This document shows, piece by piece, positions 7,408-15,071 of a stretch of DNA of 23,165 nt. The DNA is taken from contig CAZEWY010000035.1 in assembly GCA_964515945.1 (NCBI GenBank), positions 1 to 23,165 of the forward strand, given 5' to 3'. Made by a program: the position numbers and the translations under genes. Below the pieces are notes generated by a model, which saw only the letters and a list, made by a program, of their open reading frames with translations, had not been told where the DNA came from and searched no databases. The stretch comes from CAYQQJ01 sp964515945 (GTDB taxonomy: Bacteria; Pseudomonadota; Gammaproteobacteria; Pseudomonadales; Cellvibrionaceae). Each line of letters starts with the position of its first letter. The first letter of the stretch is position 1.

Positions 7408-10083
7408 GTGAAACCCATCTATATTATGAAGCGCTTGTTTGTTTGTATCACGCTGGCCTGGCTGTTTTCTGTCACGGCTGCAGCCCAGACCTTCCGGATC
7501 GACGATATTCGCGTTGAAGGTCTGCAACGGGTTTCCGCTGGCCCTGTGTTTGCCGCCTTGCCGCTACGGGTAGGTGACATTGCCGATCCCCAGAATGTCC
7601 GCAACGCCATTCGCTCACTCTTTGCCACGGGCCTGTTTACCGATGTCAGCATAGCCCGCGACGGCGGCATCATGATTGTCACCGTGGCAGAGCGTCCCGC
7701 CATCAGCGAACTGACCATCGAGGGCAACAAGGCGATCAAGACGGAATCCCTGACGGAGGTGATGTCGGAAAATGGCCTGGAGGAGGGCCAGATCTTCCAA
7801 CAGGACACGCTTGATGGCATCTTGCGGGAACTGCGCCGCCAGTACATTGCCCAGGGTCGCTATGGCGCAACCGTGGAAGGGGATATTACCGACCTGCCCA
7901 ACAATCAGGTCAAGGTCGAGATCAAGATCGACGAAGGTGACAAGTCCGGTATCCGCCATATCAATATTGTCGGCAACGAGGTTTTCGACGATGAGGCCCT
8001 GCTCGAAGCCTTTGAGCTGGATACCACCAACTGGCTGTCCTGGATCAGCGGCAACGATGCCTATGCCCGGGAAAAGTTGCAGGGCGACATAGAAACCCTG
8101 GAATCCTACTACCTCGACCGGGGTTATCTGGATTTCAACGTGGATTCCTCCCAGGTTTCCCTGAGCCCCGACAAACAGTCGGTCTACATTACCCTCAACG
8201 TCACCGAGGGTGAAATCTATACGGTCAGCGAAGTCGCCCTGGCGGGAGATCCCATTCTCAGTGAAGAGTTGTTGCTGCGCCTCATTCTGCTGAAGGAGGG
8301 CGATACCTTTTCACAGCAGAGTATGACCAGCTCCTCCGAATACATCACCAAACTGCTGGGTAACTCCGGTTATACCAATGCCAGTGTCGAAGGGATCCCC
8401 GAGCGCAATCCCGAAGACCACACCGTTAAGCTGACCTTTTTCGTGGATCCGTCCGAGCGGGTTTATGTGCGACGCATCGAATTTCGTGGCAACACTCGCA
8501 CCGATGACAGCGTTCTGCGCCGCGAAATGCGACAGATGGAAGGTGCATCCGCATCCAATGCGCGTATCGAACAATCTAAAGTGCGCCTGGAGCGTCTGGG
8601 CTTTTTCAAGGAAGTCACCGTGGAAACCACGGATGTGCCGGGCTCCGCTGATCTCATGGACGTGGAATACACCGTGGAGGAGCAACCTTCCGGCAGTATT
8701 CAGGCGAGCCTGGGCTACGCGGAACGCTCGGGTTTCATGCTCGGTGCCTCCATTCAGCAGAACAACTGGTTCGGTACCGGAAAGCAAGTTGGGCTATCCG
8801 TCAATACCAGCGACTACCAGACGGCCTACAGCTTTAATTATATGGATCCCTACTTTACGCCCGATGGTGTCAGTCGCGGGTTCAGCGCCTATTTCCGCAA
8901 AACCAACTACGCGCGCATCGGTGTTTCCAGTTACAGTACCGATACCTATGGCCTTTCCATGAATATCGGCTACCCGCTATCTGAAATTCAGCGGCTCAAT
9001 TTTGGACTGGGGTACAGCAATCTGAGTGTGGAAACCGGCCGCTTTGCGGTGCAGGAAATCAAGGCCAGTCCGCTGCCTTTAAATCTGGAAGCCAATGATT
9101 ACTTCTATATCGACCCCGAGGATATTGATCTTCTGGAGGACGTACAGGAGGGGCTGAGAGACGTCGATGGCGACGGGGCCCTGGAAGAGTTCCAGCTTGA
9201 TACACTGCCGGTGACCGAGGATCTTCTGCCCAATGACAACCCTGGCTTTGTTGACAAATATGGCGACCAATACGATTCCGGAAGCGTGAGTCTCGGCTGG
9301 CTGCGTAGCACACTCAACCGCGGTGTCCTGGCGACGCGGGGTAACTCCCAGCAGTTGTCCCTGCAAGTGACGGTACCGGGCAGCGATCTGCAGTATTACA
9401 AGGCCGAGTTCGAGGCCCAGTATTTTCAACCGCTCACGCGCGCGCTGACCCTGCGTCTGCGCACCAATCTCGGCTATGGTGATGGTTACGGCGATATGAC
9501 CGATCTGCCATTTTTCGAGAATTTTTACGGTGGTGGCTTCGGCTCCGTGCGCGGTTTTCGTCGCACAAGTCTCGGCCCCAAAAGCACGCCAGCTCTGGAT
9601 TACATTACGGTTCCCTACGAATATGAGCTGACTTACGATGCCGAAGGTAACCCCACCGGTCTGGCAGCCACCGGACGTCAGGCTTTTCTCCTCTGTGATA
9701 TAGGCGCCGAAAACTCTATCAACGCCTGCCGCGATGGCAAGCTGCGAGGTCGGGAAACCACCCGTGATGACCGCGGCTTCGGCGGCAATGTTCTGGTAGA
9801 GTTTGGCGTTGAGCTGATTATGCCGCTGCCGTTTATCGAGGATCAGCGTTCCATGCAGTTCGCCGCCTTTATTGACGCCGGCAATGTATTTGATACGGAT
9901 TGCGGAGCCTATCAAATCAATTGTTATGATGTGTCCCTGGATAAACTGAGCGCGTCCGCGGGTCTAGGATTAACATGGATTTCGGGTTTCGGACCATTGA
10001 CCTTCAGCATGGCCAAGGCACTGCATTCCAATCCCGGTGACGAGGAGGAGTTCTTCCAGTTCACCATGGGTGCCGGTTTTTAA
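7408..10083 (+). CDS. bamA: Outer-membrane protein assembly factor BamA
   Basis: Central Omp85 subunit of the BAM complex, which folds beta-barrel proteins into the outer membrane. A signal peptide ends near AAAQ, then five POTRA domains fill about residues 27-425, the last containing RREMRQMEGA and the conserved VRRIEFRGNT start near residue 353. The 16-strand barrel follows from about residue 429 and ends EEFFQFTMGAGF, with the C-terminal aromatic residue. The loop-6 motif VRGF is at 714-717. At 891 aa it is about 80 longer than E. coli BamA; the extra residues fall in two surface loops (about 551-613 and 718-795). Cysteines C763/C774 correspond to the loop-6 pair of E. coli, and C832/C839 are additional. 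Start GTG 7408 or ATG 7426 (MKRLFVCITLAW); neither has a good ribosome-binding site. Confidence 0.96.
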   Translation: MKPIYIMKRLFVCITLAWLFSVTAAAQTFRIDDIRVEGLQRVSAGPVFAALPLRVGDIADPQNVRNAIRSLFATGLFTDVSIARDGGIMIVTVAERPAISELTIEGNKAIKTESLTEVMSENGLEEGQIFQQDTLDGILRELRRQYIAQGRYGATVEGDITDLPNNQVKVEIKIDEGDKSGIRHINIVGNEVFDDEALLEAFELDTTNWLSWISGNDAYAREKLQGDIETLESYYLDRGYLDFNVDSSQVSLSPDKQSVYITLNVTEGEIYTVSEVALAGDPILSEELLLRLILLKEGDTFSQQSMTSSSEYITKLLGNSGYTNASVEGIPERNPEDHTVKLTFFVDPSERVYVRRIEFRGNTRTDDSVLRREMRQMEGASASNARIEQSKVRLERLGFFKEVTVETTDVPGSADLMDVEYTVEEQPSGSIQASLGYAERSGFMLGASIQQNNWFGTGKQVGLSVNTSDYQTAYSFNYMDPYFTPDGVSRGFSAYFRKTNYARIGVSSYSTDTYGLSMNIGYPLSEIQRLNFGLGYSNLSVETGRFAVQEIKASPLPLNLEANDYFYIDPEDIDLLEDVQEGLRDVDGDGALEEFQLDTLPVTEDLLPNDNPGFVDKYGDQYDSGSVSLGWLRSTLNRGVLATRGNSQQLSLQVTVPGSDLQYYKAEFEAQYFQPLTRALTLRLRTNLGYGDGYGDMTDLPFFENFYGGGFGSVRGFRRTSLGPKSTPALDYITVPYEYELTYDAEGNPTGLAATGRQAFLLCDIGAENSINACRDGKLRGRETTRDDRGFGGNVLVEFGVELIMPLPFIEDQRSMQFAAFIDAGNVFDTDCGAYQINCYDVSLDKLSASAGLGLTWISGFGPLTFSMAKALHSNPGDEEEFFQFTMGAGF

Positions 10084-10089
10084 AAAATG

Positions 10090-10105
10090 ACGTTTCCCCA
10101 AACGT
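10090..10105 (+). other. Small hairpin in bamA-skp gap
   Basis: ACGTTT (10090-10095), loop CCCC, AAACGT (10100-10105). There is no T tract. It lies a few bases after the bamA stop and could slow 3' decay or act as an attenuator; role unproven. Confidence 0.4.
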
Positions 10106-10144
10106 TTCAGCTAACGATAGAGTGAATAGCAAGAGAGGATAACA

Positions 10145-10666
10145 ATGAAGCACGTGAAACGATTTCTGGCCTTTGGCCTGTTGATGTGTGTTGCAAGCCT
10201 GAGTTTTGCCGAGACCCACGTTGTGGTGTTCAACCTTCAGGGCGCGATTTTGAGTTCCGACAACGCACAGTCTAAGCTCGAAGCACTGCGTAACGACAGC
10301 GATTACGCCGCCTTGCAGGCGAAGCTCGAAAGCCTGAAGAGCGATCTGCAAGCCCTGGCGAAGGAAGGCGAAACCAAGGGAATGACCTGGAGTGCCGATC
10401 AGGTCGAAGAACACCGCAAAAAAATGGAGTATGTTCGCAGCGACTTGCAGTACACCGCCAAGAAAATGCAGGCGGAGCAGCAGTCCGTGATGGAGAACAT
10501 CATGGAAGAGATTCAGCCCAAGGTTGAAAAAGCCCTGAGCGACGTTGTCGCGACCGTGGGCGCGGACCTGGTGCTGGACAGCAAGACAGCCTACTACGCA
10601 TCGCCCAAGGCTGACATCACAGCGAAAGTGACCGAAAAACTGAACCAGGCGACTGGGAAGAAATAG
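10145..10666 (+). CDS. skp: Periplasmic OMP chaperone Skp/OmpH
   Basis: Trimeric holdase that binds unfolded outer-membrane proteins after Sec export and carries them towards BamA. The protein is 173 aa with a clear signal peptide, MKHVKRFLAFGLLMCVASLS, cleaved near FA-ET. The mature part starts THVVVFNLQGAIL, the family beta-strand, then long charged alpha-helical arms (about 50-135) with heptad character, and returns to the body at ADLVLDSKTAYYASPKADIT. ATG 10145 follows AGAGAGG (10132-10138). Its position directly after bamA is conserved. It could equally be called an OmpH-family protein, since this family is divergent in sequence. Confidence 0.93.
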   Translation: MKHVKRFLAFGLLMCVASLSFAETHVVVFNLQGAILSSDNAQSKLEALRNDSDYAALQAKLESLKSDLQALAKEGETKGMTWSADQVEEHRKKMEYVRSDLQYTAKKMQAEQQSVMENIMEEIQPKVEKALSDVVATVGADLVLDSKTAYYASPKADITAKVTEKLNQATGKK

Positions 10667-10685
10667 GGTCGAACGAATAGCATAA

Positions 10686-10789
10686 TAACCCGGCAATCTC
10701 GTTCGTCGGGTTACGACGCTCGCGGGGCTCGCATCTAACCCGCCTACGGGTAACGTCCAATTAACTCGGCAATGTTAAACGGCGGGTTA
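10686..10789. repeat. REP-like palindromic segment between skp and lpxD
   Basis: This non-coding stretch is built from the word TAACCCG and its complement: TAACCCGG (10686-10693), CGGGTTA (10707-10713), TAACCCGCC (10736-10744) and GGCGGGTTA (10781-10789). The last two form a 9-bp inverted repeat. A 12-base direct repeat with one mismatch, TAAC(C/T)CGGCAAT, is at 10686-10697 and 10762-10773. Intergenic repeats of the GGCGGGTTA...TAACCCGCC type are widespread in proteobacteria as REP-like elements; assignment to that class is inference from pattern. There is no open reading frame in it. Confidence 0.6.
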
Positions 10790-10791
10790 AT

Positions 10792-10810
10792 AACCAGGTA
10801 AGAACCAGGT
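10792..10810 (+). repeat. 8-bp direct repeat in lpxD leader
   Basis: AACCAGGT at 10792-10799 and 10803-10810, an 11-bp period, 18 bases before the lpxD start. The first copy also forms an inverted repeat with the preceding GGTTA (GGTTA-A-TAACC). Confidence 0.6.
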
Positions 10811-10828
10811 TATATAGTTGAGGTATCT

Positions 10829-11860
10829 GTGCAAAAAGACGGTTACAGATTGGGAGATTTGGCGGAGCTGATTGGGGCACAACTGCGGGGCGATCCCGAG
10901 CACTGCATTGACAGTCTGGCCAGGATCGAGGATGCGCAGAGTTCCGATATCACCTTTGTGTCGGGCAAGAGCTATCTGAAATATCTTGCGGGGACCAGGG
11001 CAGGCGCCGTGCTGCTGCGCCCGGAATGGAGTGAGGAGTACCGCGGCAACTGCCTTCTACTGAAAGATCCCTACTGGGGTTATGCCCGTCTGTCCGGGCT
11101 TTTCAGCCAGCGTCCCGAGCCCGTGCCCGGCATTCACCCTACGGCGGTTGTGGACGAGAGCGCAACCATAGCGCCCTCTGCAAGCGTCGGTGCTCATTGC
11201 GTTGTCGAGGCTGGGGTTGCTATTGGCGCTCACACGGAGCTGGCACCCGGCGTCTTTGTCGGTGCGCGGACGACCATCGGCGAGAACTGCCGGCTGTATC
11301 CCAATGTCACCATTTATCACGATATCTCCATCGGTAATTCCGTGACGATTCACAGCGCCACGGTTGTAGGGTCCGATGGTTTTGGTTTTGCACCGAGCGC
11401 CGATGGCTGGGAAAAGATCCACCAGCTGGGTGGCGTCGTCATCGGCAGCCATGTTGAAATCGGTTCGGGCTGCACTCTGGACCGGGGAGCCCTGAGTGAC
11501 ACGGTGATTGAGCGGGGCGTGATTATCGATAACCAGGTGCATATTGCCCACAACGTCAGAATCGGTGAGTTCACCGCCATAGCGGGTTGTTGTGGCATTG
11601 CCGGAAGCACCGAAATTGGTGCTCATTGTCTGCTGGGCGGAAGTGTCAATGTCAGTGGGCACCTGACCATTGCCGATCATGTGCAGTTCAACGGTGCATC
11701 GGTGGTTACCAAATCGATCCGGGAACCGGGCGTCTATTCCTCGGGCACGCCTTTGCAGCCGGCCAGGCAATGGCAGAAAAACGCCGTGCGTTTCGGTCAC
11801 TTGAATGACCTGTTCGACCGCGTCAAACGAATTGAAGATGGTGAGTCGCAAGCGGACTGA
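10829..11860 (+). CDS. lpxD: UDP-3-O-acylglucosamine N-acyltransferase
   Basis: Third lipid A step: transfers a 3-hydroxyacyl chain from ACP to the 2-amino group of UDP-3-O-acyl-glucosamine. The protein is 343 aa (E. coli 341). The N-terminal uridine-binding domain (about 1-100) includes ITFVSGKSYL and ends near GIHPTAVVD. The left-handed beta-helix of hexapeptide repeats runs about 100-310. The catalytic His is H241 in QVHIAHNVRIG. A C-terminal helix containing NAVRFGHLNDLFDRVKRIE follows. Start GTG 10829 has GAGGT at 10820-10824. A 162-nt repeat-containing gap separates it from skp, the largest gap within the envelope genes, so a separate promoter for the lpx genes is possible. Confidence 0.97.
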   Translation: MQKDGYRLGDLAELIGAQLRGDPEHCIDSLARIEDAQSSDITFVSGKSYLKYLAGTRAGAVLLRPEWSEEYRGNCLLLKDPYWGYARLSGLFSQRPEPVPGIHPTAVVDESATIAPSASVGAHCVVEAGVAIGAHTELAPGVFVGARTTIGENCRLYPNVTIYHDISIGNSVTIHSATVVGSDGFGFAPSADGWEKIHQLGGVVIGSHVEIGSGCTLDRGALSDTVIERGVIIDNQVHIAHNVRIGEFTAIAGCCGIAGSTEIGAHCLLGGSVNVSGHLTIADHVQFNGASVVTKSIREPGVYSSGTPLQPARQWQKNAVRFGHLNDLFDRVKRIEDGESQAD

Positions 11861-11898
11861 CTATTGATCTAAGCCAATGAATTGAAGGTAATGAATTT

Positions 11899-12339
11899 AT
11901 GATGGACATTAACGAGATACGCCGATACCTGCCACACCGCTATCCGTTTCTGTTGATAGATCGTGTTGTCGAGCTGGTTGAAGGTGACCGTATACTCGCG
12001 TACAAGAATGTCAGCATCAATGAAGAGGTTTTTACGGGGCACTTCCCCCAGTTTCCGGTATTTCCGGGCGTGATGATTATTGAAGCCATGGCGCAGGCCT
12101 GTGGCATCCTCGGCTTCAAGACAATGGATAAAACGCCCGAAGACGGTTCTCTCTACCTTTTTGCCGGTATTGACGATGTTCGCTTCAAGCGGCAGGTGGT
12201 GCCGGGCGACCGTGTTTTTATTGAGGCAAAAGTCGTGTCGGAAAAACGCGGCATCTGGAAGTTCGATTGTGAGGCCAAGGTGGACGAGCAGATGGTCACC
12301 AAGGCGACCATTATGTGTGCTGACCGGAAAGTGGATTAG
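11899..12339 (+). CDS. fabZ: 3-hydroxyacyl-ACP dehydratase FabZ
   Basis: Dehydrates 3-hydroxyacyl-ACP in fatty acid elongation. It competes with LpxA/LpxD for the same hydroxyacyl-ACP pool, which explains its place between the lpx genes. The protein is 146 aa with the single hot-dog fold. It starts MMDINEIRRYLPHRYPFLLIDRV in two overlapping Met codons (11899 and 11902). The catalytic His is H48 in GHFPQFPVFPG and the catalytic Glu is E62 in IIEAMAQACG; FKRQVVPGDRV follows. Ribosome binding is probably at AAGG (11885-11888). lpxA begins 22 nt after the stop. Confidence 0.97.
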   Translation: MMDINEIRRYLPHRYPFLLIDRVVELVEGDRILAYKNVSINEEVFTGHFPQFPVFPGVMIIEAMAQACGILGFKTMDKTPEDGSLYLFAGIDDVRFKRQVVPGDRVFIEAKVVSEKRGIWKFDCEAKVDEQMVTKATIMCADRKVD

Positions 12340-12361
12340 TGTAGTGTCCTCCGCAACTGAT

Positions 12362-13135
12362 ATGAAAATTGATCCTCGCGCAGTCGTAGATCCATCGGCG
12401 GAATTGGCCGAAGATGTCTCTGTCGGCCCTTTTACCGTGATAGGCCCGGATGTTGTCGTGGGTCCCGGCACCTCGATTGCGTCTCATGTCGTGCTCAAGG
12501 GGCCGACCCGAATAGGCGCCAACAACAAGATCTTTCAGTTTTCCACCATTGGCGAAGATACCCCGGACCTCAAATATGGTGGCGAGCCAACGCGCCTGGT
12601 GATCGGCGACAACAACGTCATTCGCGAGGGCGTCACCATTCACCGGGGTACCGTTCAGGACCGCAGTGAAACTACCATCGGCAATAACAACCTGATCATG
12701 GCCTATGTACACATAGGCCATGACAGCGTCATTCACGATCATTGCATCCTGGTCAACAATGCCTCCCTCGCCGGCCATGTGGTCGTTGGCGATTGGGCGA
12801 TTCTCAGCGGCTATGTGCTGGTTCACCAGTTCTGCCAGATAGGCGCCCACAGTTTTGCCGGCATGGGCGCGGCAATCGGCAAGGATATTCCGGCCTTCAT
12901 GATGGTCACTGGCGCGCCTGCAGCCGCGCGCAGCATCAATGTGGAAGGGCTGAAACGCCGTGGTTTCAGCAAGGAAGATGTGTCCTTGCTCAGCAAGGCA
13001 TTCAAGCTGCTGTACCGGCGCAGCCTGACGATCGAAGCCGCCATTGCCGAGATTGAAGCCTTGTCCCCGGGCAATTCCCACATTCAGCTATTGACCGACA
13101 GTTTGCGGGCGTCAAGCCGCGGCATTGTTCGCTGA
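12362..13135 (+). CDS. lpxA: UDP-N-acetylglucosamine O-acyltransferase
   Basis: First lipid A step: transfers a 3-hydroxyacyl chain from ACP to the 3-OH of UDP-GlcNAc. The protein is 257 aa (E. coli 262). The hexapeptide beta-helix occupies about residues 1-185, then a helical C-terminal domain with VEGLKRRGFSKED. The catalytic His is H120 in YVHIGHDSV. M168 in SFAGMGAAIG aligns with E. coli G173, the acyl-chain ruler. ATG 12362 gives MKIDPRAVVDPSAE, matching family N-termini, but it lacks a ribosome-binding site; an in-frame GTG at 12344 with GGA at 12333-12335 would add six residues and is a real alternative. The frame is open further upstream inside fabZ, without family similarity. Confidence 0.96.
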   Translation: MKIDPRAVVDPSAELAEDVSVGPFTVIGPDVVVGPGTSIASHVVLKGPTRIGANNKIFQFSTIGEDTPDLKYGGEPTRLVIGDNNVIREGVTIHRGTVQDRSETTIGNNNLIMAYVHIGHDSVIHDHCILVNNASLAGHVVVGDWAILSGYVLVHQFCQIGAHSFAGMGAAIGKDIPAFMMVTGAPAAARSINVEGLKRRGFSKEDVSLLSKAFKLLYRRSLTIEAAIAEIEALSPGNSHIQLLTDSLRASSRGIVR

Positions 13136-13170
13136 GAACTGTTTGTTGAGGATAATTGTTCGCTGAGGAT
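13124..13170 (+). repeat. Duplicated segment carrying the lpxB ribosome-binding site
   Basis: ATTGTTCGCTGAG is at 13124-13136 and again at 13155-13167, 31 bases apart, with a related TGTTGAGGATAA between (13144-13155). GAGGATAA therefore occurs twice before lpxB (13148-13155 and 13165-13172). The first copy contains the lpxA stop codon (13133-13135). Confidence 0.7.
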
Positions 13171-13179
13171 AAATTTCCC

Positions 13180-14385
13180 ATGTCTGTTGAACTGGAAGCG
13201 ACCAAGGCTCGCCCCCTGGGGGCAGATCGACCGTTTCGCATAGGAATCGTTGCCGGCGAAGCGTCCGGCGACATACTGGGTGCCGGGCTTATGCAGGCGC
13301 TCAAGCGACGCTTTCCCGATTGTCAATTTGAAGGCATCGGTGGAGAGCGTATGCTGGCGGAAGGATGTCACTCATTCTTTCCTCAGGATCGGTTGGCGGT
13401 CATGGGTTTGATCGAGCCTCTCAAACACCTTCCCGAATTGCTCGGTATAAGACGCTTCCTAAAGAACCACTTTCTGGCCAATCCTCCCGACGTCTTCATC
13501 GGCATTGACTCCCCGGATTTCAACCTGGACCTGGAACTGAGCCTCAAGCGCGCCGGTATCAGGACGGCGCACTATGTCAGCCCATCGGTCTGGGCGTGGC
13601 GTCAGGGCCGTATCAGGAAGATCAAAAAGGCGGTGGACCTGATGCTGACACTGCTGCCGTTCGAAGCGGAATTCTACCGACGCCACCAGGTACCGGTGAG
13701 TTTTGTGGGCCATCCACTGGCGGATAAAATTCCCATGGAAGTGGACAAGCCCGCCGCTCGTCAGGCACTCGGCCTCGACCCGCAAAAAACCTGCGTGGCG
13801 CTCTTGCCGGGCAGCCGCGCTGGCGAGGTGGAACATCTCGGCCGCGTGTTTCTGGATGCCGCACGGGAGTGCGTGACGGCATTCGGCCCCATGGAGTTTC
13901 TCATACCGTCGGCCAATCCCTTTCGGCATGCCCAGTTACAGCAACTGCTCAGGAATTATGATGACCTGACTGTGCATCTGGTGGCGGGGCGCTCTCACGA
14001 GGTGATGGCGGCGGCTGACGTGGTGGCCATGGCATCGGGCACCACGACCCTGGAAGCCATGCTGCTCAAGCGCCCCATGGTGATTGCCTACAAAATGGCG
14101 CCACTGTCGTTTGCGATTCTGTCCCGGATCGTCAAAGTGCCGTCCGTGGGCCTGCCCAATCTGCTCGCCGGCAAGCCTCTGGTGCCGGAACTTCTACAGG
14201 ACGAGGCCTCGCCCGAAGCCGTGGCGGCGGCGATTGTCGAATATCTGCGAAACCCACGGAAGGTGGCAGATCTGCAAGAGGCATACAGAGCCATTCATCA
14301 ACAACTGGCCCGTGATGCCGATGTCGCCGCGGCCGACGCCATTGGAGCACTCCTGGCGCCTGCGCAAGGAGTGGAATCGTGCTGA
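13180..14385 (+). CDS. lpxB: Lipid-A-disaccharide synthase
   Basis: GT-B type glycosyltransferase (CAZy GT19) that joins 2,3-diacylglucosamine 1-phosphate (lipid X) to UDP-2,3-diacylglucosamine, at the inner membrane. The protein is 401 aa (E. coli 382). The N-terminal signature is IGIVAGEASGDILGAGLM, followed by FEGIGGERM, FIGIDSPDFNL, and YVSPSVWAWRQGRIRKIKK. The nucleotide-sugar half contains VALLPGSRAGEV and ASGTTTLEAMLLKRPMVIAY. ATG 13180 is selected from GAGGA (13166-13169 region) about 10 bases upstream; an in-frame TTG at 13156 would place the start only three bases from the earlier GAGGA copy. The gene overlaps rnhB by 7 nt. Confidence 0.97.
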   Translation: MSVELEATKARPLGADRPFRIGIVAGEASGDILGAGLMQALKRRFPDCQFEGIGGERMLAEGCHSFFPQDRLAVMGLIEPLKHLPELLGIRRFLKNHFLANPPDVFIGIDSPDFNLDLELSLKRAGIRTAHYVSPSVWAWRQGRIRKIKKAVDLMLTLLPFEAEFYRRHQVPVSFVGHPLADKIPMEVDKPAARQALGLDPQKTCVALLPGSRAGEVEHLGRVFLDAARECVTAFGPMEFLIPSANPFRHAQLQQLLRNYDDLTVHLVAGRSHEVMAAADVVAMASGTTTLEAMLLKRPMVIAYKMAPLSFAILSRIVKVPSVGLPNLLAGKPLVPELLQDEASPEAVAAAIVEYLRNPRKVADLQEAYRAIHQQLARDADVAAADAIGALLAPAQGVESC

Positions 14386-14975
14386 TTGCGGGGGTGGATG
14401 AAGTGGGGCGCGGACCTCTGGCGGGTGATGTTGTCGCGGCGGCGGTGATTCTGGATGTGGCAAACCCCATTGAAGGGCTGGCCGATTCCAAGGTGTTGAG
14501 CGAGAAAAAGCGCGAACAGCTGTTCGCGGAGATCCAGCTCAAGGCTGTCAGCTTCTGCGTCGCCCGGGCCAATGTTCAGGAAATTGACGACATCAATATT
14601 CTTCAGGCGAGCCTGCTGGCCATGTGGCGGGCCGTGGATGGCCTGGCGGTGACGCCAGACCGGGTGCTGGTGGACGGCAACCGTCTACCCAAGTGGGAGT
14701 ATTCCTCGGAGGCCATTATTCAGGGTGACGGAAAAGTCGCCGCCATCGGTGCCGCGTCCATTCTCGCCAAGGTGACTCGCGACCGGGAAATGATCGCCAT
14801 GGACGCCAAATATCCCGGTTATGGTTTTGCGTCCCATAAAGGCTATTCCACCCGCCAGCATCTGGATGCCCTGCAACGTCTCGGCGTTTGTCCCATCCAC
14901 CGAAGCTCCTTCGCACCGGTCAGGGCACTGCTCTGTCAGGAGGAGCTGTTTCCAGAACTGTTTCAGGAGCTCTGA
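14379..14975 (+). CDS. rnhB: Ribonuclease HII
   Basis: Cleaves the RNA strand of RNA-DNA hybrids and starts removal of misincorporated ribonucleotides. The protein is 198 aa. The catalytic carboxylates expected for type 2 RNase H are all present: D7 and E8 in AGVDEVGRGPLAG, D99 in VLVDGNRLP, and D117 in IQGDGKV. ASILAKVTRDREM and YGFASHKGYSTRQHL also match the family. Start GTG 14379 lies within the lpxB end and has AAGGAG (14367-14372) at six bases, so it is translationally coupled. It closes the conserved lpx operon; dnaE, which often follows, is absent. Confidence 0.97.
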   Translation: MLIAGVDEVGRGPLAGDVVAAAVILDVANPIEGLADSKVLSEKKREQLFAEIQLKAVSFCVARANVQEIDDINILQASLLAMWRAVDGLAVTPDRVLVDGNRLPKWEYSSEAIIQGDGKVAAIGAASILAKVTRDREMIAMDAKYPGYGFASHKGYSTRQHLDALQRLGVCPIHRSSFAPVRALLCQEELFPELFQEL

Positions 14976-15071
14976 CGAGGCTTCTGGCTCGCAAGACGAT
15001 AGAACCGCCTATACAAAAGAAGTACGGTGGACTATATGTTTAAGTAGAGCCATCCTGCATGGGCGAGATCC

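Noticed and set aside
10686..10810. Possible CRISPR-like or IS remnant in the skp-lpxD gap
   Set aside because: Repeats are short, alternate in orientation, have no uniform spacers, and there is no transposase fragment or target-site duplication; REP-like is a better fit.
12080..12361. N-terminal extension of lpxA by 94 codons into fabZ
   Set aside because: The extension is an out-of-frame reading of fabZ; lpxA homologues begin at about MKIDPRA.
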